Made by a program: the position numbers and the translations under genes
Part shown: in pieces, positions 1 to 5,174 of the stretch
How positions within the stretch are numbered: the first letter of the stretch is position 1
Layout of the letters: every line of letters begins with the position of its first letter
Assembly: GCA_027294925.1 (NCBI GenBank)
Contig: JAPULM010000051.1
Coordinates: 1 to 5,174 of the forward strand
Direction of reading: 5' to 3'
Length of the DNA: 5,174 nt
From: a bacterium
GTDB taxonomy: Bacteria > Tectomicrobia > Entotheonellia > Entotheonellales > Entotheonellaceae
The notes under the pieces: generated by a model
Databases searched by the model: none
What the model was told of the DNA's origin: nothing
The model's input: the letters and a program-made list of their open reading frames with translations, nothing else

Positions 1-52
1 ATACGAACAGCGTTAGGGTTAGAATGCGGCTAAGCGTGCGCTTGATGCTCAT
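1..52 (-). CDS. Start of an exported protein, probably ABC importer substrate-binding protein (partial)
   Basis: Only the first 17 codons are inside the window; the gene continues past the left edge. They read MSIKRTLSRILTLTLFV: a basic n-region (K4, R5, R9) followed by a hydrophobic run, which looks like the beginning of a Sec signal peptide. The ATG (52..50) overlaps the TGA of the upstream ATPase (51..49) in an ATGA arrangement, and a strong Shine-Dalgarno lies 7 bases upstream, so the start is well supported. An exported protein directly after a NitT/TauT-type permease and ATPase is most likely the periplasmic solute-binding component of that importer. This identity is inferred from position and the signal-like start only; no binding-protein domain is visible. 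A different exported protein or a second membrane subunit remains possible. Confidence 0.6.
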   Translation of the reverse strand, partial: MSIKRTLSRILTLTLFV

Positions 53-825
53 ATGGGTTCCTCCTTATCACGTAACAACACATTGATCTCCGAACGTAAG
101 CGAACGAAGAGCGGATCGGCTTTGACGTCATATGTCCATCGTGGACGAGGCAGGTCGATCCGTATGTCCTGGCGCAGGTCACCCGGATGCGTTCCCATCA
201 CCAGCACTCGATCGCTGAGATAGATCGCCTCGTCGATGCTATGGGTTACGAACAGAACGGTAAACCGGGTATGCATCCAGAGTCGAAGCAGCTCCTCTTG
301 CATGCGCTCACGGGTCTGGGCATCTAGCGCACCGAACGGTTCATCCATGAGAAGATAGCTGGGTTTTTGAGTTAAGGCACGAGCAATGCCGACACGTTGT
401 TGCATGCCGCCGGAAATTTGGTGCGGCCAATACATCTCAAAACCACTGAGTCCGACCATTTCCAGAGCCTCACGGCTTGCCTGCTCACGTTGGGGACGGG
501 GGACACCGGCTAGTTCGAGGCTAAGTGCCACGTTATCCATTACGGTACGCCATGGAAACAGGCCAAAATTTTGAAAAACCATACAGCGTTCTTTGCTGAG
601 ACCTTGTACACGGCCCTGCTTGGTGATAATCTGTCTCCGCTCGGCCGGCAGAAGGCCTGCGATCAGGCGCAAGAGGGTTGTCTTACCGCATCCGCTAGGA
701 CCCAAGAGACAAATAAACTCACCTTCTTCAACCGTAAAATTCACCTCATGCAGGGCGATAAAACCCTCTTGCGGATTAGCGCGATCAGAAAAAAACACTT
801 TGGTGAGGTTACGGACTTCAAGCAT
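49..825 (-). CDS. NitT/TauT-type ABC importer ATP-binding protein
   Basis: This is the cytoplasmic ATPase subunit of an importer of the nitrate/sulfonate/taurine family; it would hydrolyse ATP to drive the permease encoded upstream. The 258 residues carry a full nucleotide-binding domain: Walker A GPSGCGKTT (42-50), Q-loop Q85 with the family-typical LFPW (89-92), signature ISGGMQQR (137-144), Walker B LLMDE (158-162), D-loop ALD (166-168) and switch His H195. The late DLPRPR (224-229) is typical of SsuB/TauB-like ATPases. The length is normal. The ATG at 825..823 is the only possible start: upstream the frame is open back to a stop near 911 but contains no ATG, GTG or TTG. Its ribosome site is weak (GAGAT, 10 bases upstream). 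The segment between Walker A and the Q-loop (about 60-80) is less conserved than usual and lacks the common SG turn. The substrate (sulfonate, nitrate, taurine, thiamine precursor or other) cannot be told, so no gene symbol is given. It lies 86 bases downstream of the permease; I see no terminator in that gap. Confidence 0.93.
   Translation of the reverse strand: MLEVRNLTKVFFSDRANPQEGFIALHEVNFTVEEGEFICLLGPSGCGKTTLLRLIAGLLPAERRQIITKQGRVQGLSKERCMVFQNFGLFPWRTVMDNVALSLELAGVPRPQREQASREALEMVGLSGFEMYWPHQISGGMQQRVGIARALTQKPSYLLMDEPFGALDAQTRERMQEELLRLWMHTRFTVLFVTHSIDEAIYLSDRVLVMGTHPGDLRQDIRIDLPRPRWTYDVKADPLFVRLRSEINVLLRDKEEPI
60..66 (-). promoter_or_regulatory. Strong ribosome binding site for the exported protein gene
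   Basis: On the minus strand the bases read AAGGAGG, seven bases before the ATG at 52..50. This is a near-perfect Shine-Dalgarno placed inside the last codons of the ATPase gene. It fixes the start of the partial gene, and the overlap with the ATPase stop suggests coupled translation. It is clearly stronger than the weak sites before the ATPase and permease, which fits the usual need for more binding protein than membrane components. Confidence 0.75.
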
Positions 826-911
826 AAACCCAAGTATCTCTGTGCAGGCTTTTGTAGTCGCCTTTTTTACTTCTAGCCAGAGGAAAGCGGCGCACCACCC
901 CCTTATTTAGC

Positions 912-1754
912 TCACACCTGCGCACGTTCGGTCTCTTTCCAACGTGTCACCCGGTTCTCAATTTGTTTGACGCCGGCAGTCACCGTTACACCGAGGAACG
1001 CCAACACAATAATGGGAACGAATAAGGCGGACGTATCAAACTCTGAAGAATATTTATCCACCATGGCGCCAAGGCCAGAGAGCGTACCGAGCAACTCGGC
1101 CACTACCATCCCCACCAGCGCCCGCCCCACGCCGAGCCGAAAGCCGGCCATAATAAAAGGGGCGGCAGATGGCAGGATCACTTTACGAAATACCTGTTGT
1201 TCAGTTGTCCCGTAAGCCCGGGCCACCTCAACGTAATGGGAACTGACATTTTTGACGCCCTGGGACGTATTAATCACAATTGGAAAAAAGCTACCCATGA
1301 AGACCACAAAGATCTTCATCTGTGTATCAAGTCCTAGCCAGAGAATAAGGAGAGGCACCAGGGCAATACGTGGTGTTGCATACAGGGCATTAATGTAAGG
1401 ATCGATCAGATATTCAACCAGCCGGTAGCGACCCATCGCCAGCCCGGTGCCCAGGCCGATCACAGAAGCCAGAACCAGGCCGACGAGAAAAATGCTCAAG
1501 CTAAGGGCCAATTGACGAGGAAGTTCACCGCTTACGCTTAAGCGCCAGAATGCCTCGGCAATACGAACGGGACCGGCAAACAAGATCGGGTCAATATGCT
1601 GGGAGACCAACTCCCATGTTAGGAGAAATACAAGGACTGAGAGAAAACGAATCAGAGTTGGCCGGAGCGCCAACCGTGCCCAAAATCCAACAGGTTGTTG
1701 GCGCTCGTCAGCAACCTGTTGTAAGATAGACGCCTGGTCTGTAGCGGAGATCAT
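912..1754 (-). CDS. NitT/TauT-type ABC importer permease (SsuC/TauC-like)
   Basis: This is the inner-membrane subunit of the importer, forming the translocation path as a probable homodimer and docking the ATPase encoded next. The 280-residue protein has about 30 cytoplasmic residues followed by about six hydrophobic segments (roughly 34-50, 82-105, 126-142, 147-163, 198-222, 243-262), the normal layout and length for this family. The EAA coupling loop is clear: EVARAYG (176-182) with conserved G182 and ILP (193-195). FAGP near 59-62 and the YATPRIALVPLLILWLGL stretch (125-142) are also characteristic of SsuC/TauC-like permeases. The ATG at 1754..1752 is the only possible start: a TGA sits in frame at 1784..1782 and no GTG or TTG lies between. 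The ribosome site AAGGTG (1764..1759) is four bases before the ATG. It is the first gene of the minus-strand operon seen here, so the promoter should lie in the spacer to its right. The substrate is unknown. Confidence 0.93.
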   Translation of the reverse strand: MISATDQASILQQVADERQQPVGFWARLALRPTLIRFLSVLVFLLTWELVSQHIDPILFAGPVRIAEAFWRLSVSGELPRQLALSLSIFLVGLVLASVIGLGTGLAMGRYRLVEYLIDPYINALYATPRIALVPLLILWLGLDTQMKIFVVFMGSFFPIVINTSQGVKNVSSHYVEVARAYGTTEQQVFRKVILPSAAPFIMAGFRLGVGRALVGMVVAELLGTLSGLGAMVDKYSSEFDTSALFVPIIVLAFLGVTVTAGVKQIENRVTRWKETERAQV

Positions 1755-1762
1755 GCAACACC

Positions 1763-1785
1763 TTGACCTTTGCGCACGACGTCAA
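1763..1785. repeat. Inverted repeat TTGAC-N13-GTCAA, possible operator
   Basis: The arms TTGAC (1763-1767) and GTCAA (1781-1785) are perfect complements 13 bases apart, with the palindrome TGCGCA (1771-1776) almost at their centre. The repeat touches the permease ribosome site (1764..1759) and ends 31 bases from the permease ATG, where a bound repressor could block importer transcription. Five-base arms can occur by chance, and no regulator gene is in view, so this is a weak candidate. Confidence 0.25.
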
Positions 1786-1840
1786 CATGCATCGGTCATG
1801 CGGGACGCTGTCATTGTGGACGGCGACTGAAGAGCCTCTT

Positions 1841-1858
1841 GGCCAGAAATTCCTGGCC
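1841..1858. repeat. Inverted repeat GGCCAG-AAATTC-CTGGCC, possible operator
   Basis: Two perfect six-base arms (1841-1846 and 1853-1858) flank a six-base centre. The repeat lies 47 bases upstream of the ATG of the secreted-protein gene and is not followed by a T-run, so it is not a terminator. Its size and location fit a dimeric-regulator binding site for the plus-strand operon, or a hairpin in its leader. No family of regulator can be assigned from the sequence. Confidence 0.3.
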
Positions 1859-1905
1859 CACTCTCGTATTGAGGCCAACGGGGACATTAAACCGCAAGGG
1901 ATTAG

Positions 1906-2661
1906 ATGTCAAACGACAAGATAGTTAAGGCAACGCGAGACAGGCTAGGCCTCTTGCTCTATGCTGGCATGTTGTGCATCATGCTTGTGCACGCCGCACC
2001 GTTGCGGGCGCAAGACCGCATCGAACCGTTAGTGGGGGTGAACTGGCAGGATACATTGGTGGAGACGATTATTAAGTTAAATCACTTGCAGACCCTAACC
2101 CGGTTATATGTCCAGGAAAGTCCGGATAACGTTGTCCACCTTGAAGGCATGCGTGATCGGCAGAGGGTTTTGCAACGACTGTCGCGTCTTTGGCGAGATG
2201 GCAATGGGGTCTCGTCGCGGATGGTAGATAACGATGCGTTTCATAAAACGGTTGTTATCGTTGCCGAACCTATCCGGCTATTTCATATTGATTTTATGAT
2301 TTATATATCATTTGTTCCGGCCGGCAAGCGTCTTGATGAGGATCAGCAACCGATCGCTACGCAACGACGCAGCCATCGCCATCATGAGGAAGCCTCGATG
2401 CGTATGACACATGTTGTGTTAAGCAAAACAAAAGACGCGGTCTTTAATCAAGCCACCGTTGCATTGCTACGAGCGTATGCGGTAAAGACATATGGGCATT
2501 ATAAAAATTTTCAAAGCCTGGCGGACGAGATGGTGGCCAAGGATGAAGCAGGGCGTGTCTTTTTTGTGCGCTTCAAAGCAGCAGAATGGTTACGCGATAT
2601 GGTGCAAGGATATCGCGGCAATTGTATGCTCCAGTTCAGCAACCGCTATCGTCGCCGGTAG
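1906..2661 (+). CDS. Secreted/periplasmic protein of unknown function, first gene of the cyclase operon
   Basis: I do not recognise this family. The 251-residue product begins with a good Sec signal peptide: n-region with K5, K8, R11, R13, a hydrophobic core at 14-29, and a likely cleavage after PLRA (A35), leaving a mature protein starting QDRIEP. The ATG is certain at the 5' side, because an in-frame TAG (1903-1905) sits directly before it and AAGGGA (1896-1901) is the ribosome site. The mature part looks soluble, alternating helices (about 47-70, 82-97, 178-212, 222-236) with a beta-rich middle (115-137). A basic/His/acidic patch RRSHRHHEE lies at 154-162, and the C-terminus is strongly basic (RYRRR). 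There is no recognisable catalytic motif; the only cysteine in the mature part is C240. The stop is 25 bases before the cyclase start on the same strand, so the two are almost certainly co-transcribed. A sensory or ligand-delivery partner for the cyclase's exported PDZ-like domain is conceivable but unproven. A local AT-rich stretch occurs at 2281-2315. Confidence 0.8.
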   Translation: MSNDKIVKATRDRLGLLLYAGMLCIMLVHAAPLRAQDRIEPLVGVNWQDTLVETIIKLNHLQTLTRLYVQESPDNVVHLEGMRDRQRVLQRLSRLWRDGNGVSSRMVDNDAFHKTVVIVAEPIRLFHIDFMIYISFVPAGKRLDEDQQPIATQRRSHRHHEEASMRMTHVVLSKTKDAVFNQATVALLRAYAVKTYGHYKNFQSLADEMVAKDEAGRVFFVRFKAAEWLRDMVQGYRGNCMLQFSNRYRRR

Positions 2662-2676
2662 TCTGGAACGCAGCTT

Positions 2677-2683
2677 GAGAGGA
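2677..2683 (+). promoter_or_regulatory. Ribosome binding site deciding the cyclase start
   Basis: GAGAGGA sits three bases before the ATG at 2687 and is the only good purine-rich site near the beginning of this reading frame. The frame is open further upstream to an ATG at 2492, but that would overlap the preceding gene by 170 bases. It would also place about 65 residues with no domain signal, rich in W, K, R and C, before the first membrane helix. The start at 2687 instead gives the normal short basic lead MKR before TM1. Confidence 0.6.
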
Positions 2684-2686
2684 CAT

Positions 2687-5167
2687 ATGAAACGCCTCCT
2701 TCTAGTTGGCAAAACACCTCTGATGGCCTTTTTTTGGGGTCTTATTGCCTTCTGCATGATCCTAGCCGTGGCATGCGTGCATCTGGCCCTGAGCGAACTT
2801 GGGCAGCCGTGGGGCGGGTTCGCGTTCAGTCCGTATGGACAGGTCATGAAGGCTTATGACTCCGGTCTGGTTTTTTTCGACACCATTCTGTCGGTAAACG
2901 GTCGCCTTTTGGATGATCCCCATCACATTGGCGCCAATCTGCGTGACGTCATCCACCGCACTCCGGCGGGCACCTCTTTGACCTATCGTGTGCGGCGTGG
3001 TGCGAGGGTGCATACCGTGATGGCACCGGTGCAACGTACCACCCGGGGACGCCTGGCGGTAGAATTCGGCCTGCCACTGCTGGTGGCGTTGGGTCAGCTT
3101 AGTCTGGGTGCTATTGTCTTTCTACTACGTCCTAACACGCTACAAAGTCGCGTATTTCTGGGCGCCTGTTTGGCCTGGTTCGGCCTCTTCGTGACCTTTT
3201 TTGACTTTCAATCCACCTATGTCTTCCACGAGCTGTTTCTGTTCAGCTGGTATATGACCTCGGCACTTTTTGTACATCTGGCCTTTGTCTTTCCCGAGGA
3301 ACGACAAATCATACGCCGCCATCCCCGCATGCAGTATCTGTTCTATGTGCCCTCACTTGGATTGTGGGGCATCGAGCAGGTTTTAGACATTTTCGTCCGC
3401 GACTTCTATCACCACGCTAAAATCGGTTTTTATCTCACTCAGGTCCACACGGTCTATTGGGGCGCTACGCTCCTCTTCCTCCTTGCCAGTCTCGCGTACA
3501 CCACGGTACGCGCCAGTAGCCCCGTCGCACGTCGCCGCGCCCTGACGGTCTTCTTCGGTTTCGCGGCTGGCTTCCTTATCCCCGTAGGCGGCGAAAGCGC
3601 CGCTTTGCTATTCCGTCTTAACCTGCCGCTGGAGTTCGCCTGGGTCTTAACGCTCTTCCTACCGCTCTCGATTACCTATGCCATTTTACGTTACAACCTA
3701 TTCGACGTTGGCGTCATCGTCCGCCGTACCCTGACCTATAGCGTGCTGACCGGCATCGTTATTGGGGGCTATGTGCTGCTGATCTGGGTCTTTAATACCC
3801 TGCTGCATGGTATTCCAATCGCACAGTCGCGTGGCTTCCCGGTCCTGTTTGGTCTCGCCGTCCTCTTTGGTCTCAATCCCCTGCGTGTTCGTATCCAGGA
3901 CGTCTTAGATCGTTTGTTTTTTCGCACCCGGTACGATTTTCGCCAAACCATTGAAGCCCTGAGCCGGGATTTGACTGCCCTACTGGATCTCGACGAGATT
4001 ACCCAACGTATCGTCAACACGATTATGAGTGCGCTCAATGTCTCATCGGTGGCACTCTATCTGGACGATGGCAGCGGCATTTATTGTCCCATACAGGTGG
4101 TTGGAGATCAACAGAATCGCCTCGCCAGTATTCACCCGCAGCGCAGCAATTCGGTGGTCGACCTGATTGCCCGTCAACAGCGTGGCGTGTCACGCTACGA
4201 TCTAGAGGCCAACCCGCAACTAGCGCAAGATGCGCCCAGAGCGCGGCTGGAATTCGAGCGTCTGGGTGTCAGTCTAGCGCTGCCGTTGCTCTTCAAGGGC
4301 GACTTGATCGGCGTGCTGGCTCTCGGAGAAAAACAATCCGGTGCCATCTTCACTGAGGCGGATCTCGAGCTGCTCCGCACCCTAACCAACCAGAGCGCTA
4401 TTGCCATTGCGAATGCCCGCGCCTATCGCTCTTTGGAAACAACCAATGTAGAGCTCAGCGCCGCCCTACGCAAAGTTGAGCTGTTGGAGAACGTCAAGAC
4501 CCATCTCGGCAAGTTTGTACCGACCTCCGTACGACAGATTATTGAGCGTGATCCTACCGCACCTGCACTCGACAAACACGACCAGGATGTAACCGTCTTG
4601 TTTCTCGATATTGAAGGCTACACGAGGATGAGCGAGGCGTTGGATCAGGCGAAAGTGAACTATATCGTGGAGCACTACTTCTCGAGCTTTTTAGATGATA
4701 TTTATGCCAACCATGGCGATATCAACGAGACGGCTGGTGACGGCTTGATGATCATTTTCCAAGATGAGAATCCCGTTCAACACGCCCGCGCAGCAGCGCG
4801 CACCGCGTTGGCAGTCCGCGACAAGACACGACGCATCAATGCCGAACTAGAGGGCACCTATGCGCCGATTACCGTCAATATGGGCCTTAATTCCGGTACA
4901 GCAGCGGTGGGCTCGACGAAGTTCGAGGGCGCCAGAGGTACACGCTGGACGTTTACCGCCTCTGGCCCTATTACCAACCTGGCAGCACGTATTGGTGCCT
5001 CTGCTACGGGTGGTACCATTTACGTCGGCGCCGCCACCGCACAGCGTTTGTCGGACGACTTTGAGTTGCAGGGCCGTGGTCGCCAAAGCTTCAAAAATGT
5101 GCGTGAGCCTGTTGACGTATACGAGATTCTGGGACAGCGTGCACTTGCAGAAACGGTTCATCCATGA
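2687..5167 (+). CDS. Membrane-bound class III nucleotide cyclase with PDZ-like, multi-TM and GAF domains
   Basis: The 826-residue protein should make a cyclic nucleotide (cAMP or cGMP) at the cytoplasmic face in response to extracytoplasmic and GAF inputs. Order of parts: TM1 (about 11-35); exported PDZ-like domain (about 44-117) with GLVFFDTILSVNG (60-72) and a later PAGTSLTYRVRRG (93-105); about nine TM segments (126-148 through 384-398), giving an even total that places the C-terminus inside; the juxtamembrane NPLRVRIQDVLDRLFFR (397-413) known from multi-TM histidine kinases; GAF (about 425-578); a helical linker (579-610); and the cyclase domain (about 633-815). In the cyclase, metal ligands D641 (FLDIEGYT) and D685 (AGDGLM) are present, as are N764 and R768 (NLAAR). 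The purine-selecting positions are E681, where adenylate cyclases have Lys, and T757. Activity is therefore expected, but base choice is uncertain. The ATG at 2687 is chosen over the upstream 2492. The gene lies 25 bases after the secreted-protein gene, and its TGA overlaps the next ATG. The PDZ call rests on pattern only; GAF and cyclase are firm. Confidence 0.9.
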   Translation: MKRLLLVGKTPLMAFFWGLIAFCMILAVACVHLALSELGQPWGGFAFSPYGQVMKAYDSGLVFFDTILSVNGRLLDDPHHIGANLRDVIHRTPAGTSLTYRVRRGARVHTVMAPVQRTTRGRLAVEFGLPLLVALGQLSLGAIVFLLRPNTLQSRVFLGACLAWFGLFVTFFDFQSTYVFHELFLFSWYMTSALFVHLAFVFPEERQIIRRHPRMQYLFYVPSLGLWGIEQVLDIFVRDFYHHAKIGFYLTQVHTVYWGATLLFLLASLAYTTVRASSPVARRRALTVFFGFAAGFLIPVGGESAALLFRLNLPLEFAWVLTLFLPLSITYAILRYNLFDVGVIVRRTLTYSVLTGIVIGGYVLLIWVFNTLLHGIPIAQSRGFPVLFGLAVLFGLNPLRVRIQDVLDRLFFRTRYDFRQTIEALSRDLTALLDLDEITQRIVNTIMSALNVSSVALYLDDGSGIYCPIQVVGDQQNRLASIHPQRSNSVVDLIARQQRGVSRYDLEANPQLAQDAPRARLEFERLGVSLALPLLFKGDLIGVLALGEKQSGAIFTEADLELLRTLTNQSAIAIANARAYRSLETTNVELSAALRKVELLENVKTHLGKFVPTSVRQIIERDPTAPALDKHDQDVTVLFLDIEGYTRMSEALDQAKVNYIVEHYFSSFLDDIYANHGDINETAGDGLMIIFQDENPVQHARAAARTALAVRDKTRRINAELEGTYAPITVNMGLNSGTAAVGSTKFEGARGTRWTFTASGPITNLAARIGASATGGTIYVGAATAQRLSDDFELQGRGRQSFKNVREPVDVYEILGQRALAETVHP

Positions 5168-5174
5168 GCACCCC
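5164..5174 (+). CDS. Start of the next gene in the cyclase operon (partial)
   Basis: An ATG at 5164-5166 overlaps the cyclase TGA (5165-5167) in an ATGA arrangement, and the frame continues as MST to the window edge. Such four-base overlaps are typical of translationally coupled genes and mirror the ATGA junction on the other side of the window. No strong Shine-Dalgarno precedes it; only GAAACGG (5150-5156) is purine-rich. With three codons visible, neither the product nor the reality of the gene can be confirmed. Confidence 0.4.

Larger units (their letters stand above)
1755..1905. promoter_or_regulatory. Divergent spacer between the importer operon and the cyclase operon
   Basis: These 151 bases separate the permease start (minus) from the start of the secreted-protein gene (plus), so they should hold the promoters of both units. 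I searched both strands and found no convincing -35/-10 pair. The best plus-strand candidate is TTGACC at 1763-1768, but the hexamer 17 bases later is CATGCA, a poor -10. The spacer does contain two short perfect inverted repeats (1763-1785 and 1841-1858) and a direct repeat CATGC at 1786-1790 and 1797-1801, 11 bases apart, about one helical turn. No ORF or RNA gene is evident. A regulatory role follows from position only. Confidence 0.5.

Noticed and set aside
11..22. Telomere-like TTAGGGTTAG
   Set aside because: It is a single short copy inside the signal-peptide codons (Leu-Thr-Leu repeats) of the partial gene; it is coincidental.
841..872. Possible terminator AGGC...GCCT followed by a T-run on the plus strand in the ATPase-permease gap
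   Set aside because: The stem is only four base pairs with a ten-base loop, and it points against the operon's transcription, with no plus-strand gene to end there.
2492..2661. Possible frameshift linking the secreted protein and the cyclase into one fusion
   Set aside because: The first gene keeps sensible protein character to its own TAG, and the second has its own ribosome site and start, so two separate genes explain the sequence better.
2492..2686. N-terminal extension of the cyclase frame to an ATG at 2492
   Set aside because: It overlaps the secreted-protein gene by 170 bases, has no good ribosome site, and encodes residues with no domain character; the ATG at 2687 has GAGAGGA before it and a normal lead into TM1.
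4931..4966. Perfect 8-base inverted repeat GCCAGAGG / CCTCTGGC with a 20-base loop
   Set aside because: It lies within the conserved cyclase core (GARGTRWTFTASG), so codon and residue constraint or chance is enough to explain it; no T-run follows.
4847..5161. Antisense ORF of 104 codons opposite the cyclase domain, and other overlapping ORFs on both strands (for example 571-876, 593-910, 967-1215, 3769-4038)
   Set aside because: They lie opposite or out of frame with strongly supported genes, and their translations show no domain character.
1..5174. CRISPR arrays, tRNA/rRNA genes, insertion sequences, attachment sites
   Set aside because: I saw no regularly spaced repeats, RNA gene signatures, transposase motifs or terminal repeats anywhere in the window.

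Overview
The window holds two divergently oriented gene sets separated by a spacer of about 150 bases (1755-1905). The base composition is moderate (a bit over 50% GC by eye). The secreted proteins, the NitT/TauT-type ABC importer and the large membrane-bound class III nucleotide cyclase suggest a Gram-negative-type environmental bacterium. No rRNA, tRNA or other phylogenetic marker is present, so the lineage cannot be fixed. The cyclase's PDZ, multi-TM and GAF layout recalls large signalling proteins of deltaproteobacterial, Tectomicrobia-like or Chloroflexi-like genomes, but that is an impression from memory.

Left half, minus strand, read from 1754 towards 1: a binding-protein-dependent ABC importer operon. 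It runs permease (912-1754), ATPase (49-825), then the first 17 codons of a protein with a signal-peptide-like start (1-52), probably the periplasmic substrate-binding protein. The ATPase stop and this last start overlap as ATGA, with a strong Shine-Dalgarno inside the ATPase gene. All three parts of a NitT/TauT (nitrate, sulfonate, taurine or pyrimidine-precursor) uptake system therefore appear to be present, but the substrate cannot be read from this window.

Middle, 1755-1905: the spacer between the two divergent units. It must supply a start signal for at least one unit, but I see no convincing sigma-70 promoter. It contains two short perfect inverted repeats that could be operators.

Right half, plus strand, 1906 to the edge: a tightly packed signalling unit. 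It starts with a 251-residue secreted or periplasmic protein of unknown function (1906-2661). After 25 bases comes an 826-residue membrane protein (2687-5167) that I read as TM1, an extracytoplasmic PDZ-like domain, about nine further TM segments, GAF, a helical linker and a class III nucleotide cyclase. Its stop overlaps the ATG of a third gene that leaves the window (ATGA at 5164-5167).

The most noteworthy object is the cyclase. Both metal-binding aspartates and the transition-state Asn/Arg pair are present, but the lysine that normally selects adenine is a glutamate, the residue found there in guanylate cyclases. An exported PDZ-like sensor, a GAF domain and an atypical purine-selecting pair in one protein, co-transcribed with an unknown secreted protein, make a plausible and possibly undescribed transmembrane cyclic-nucleotide signalling module.
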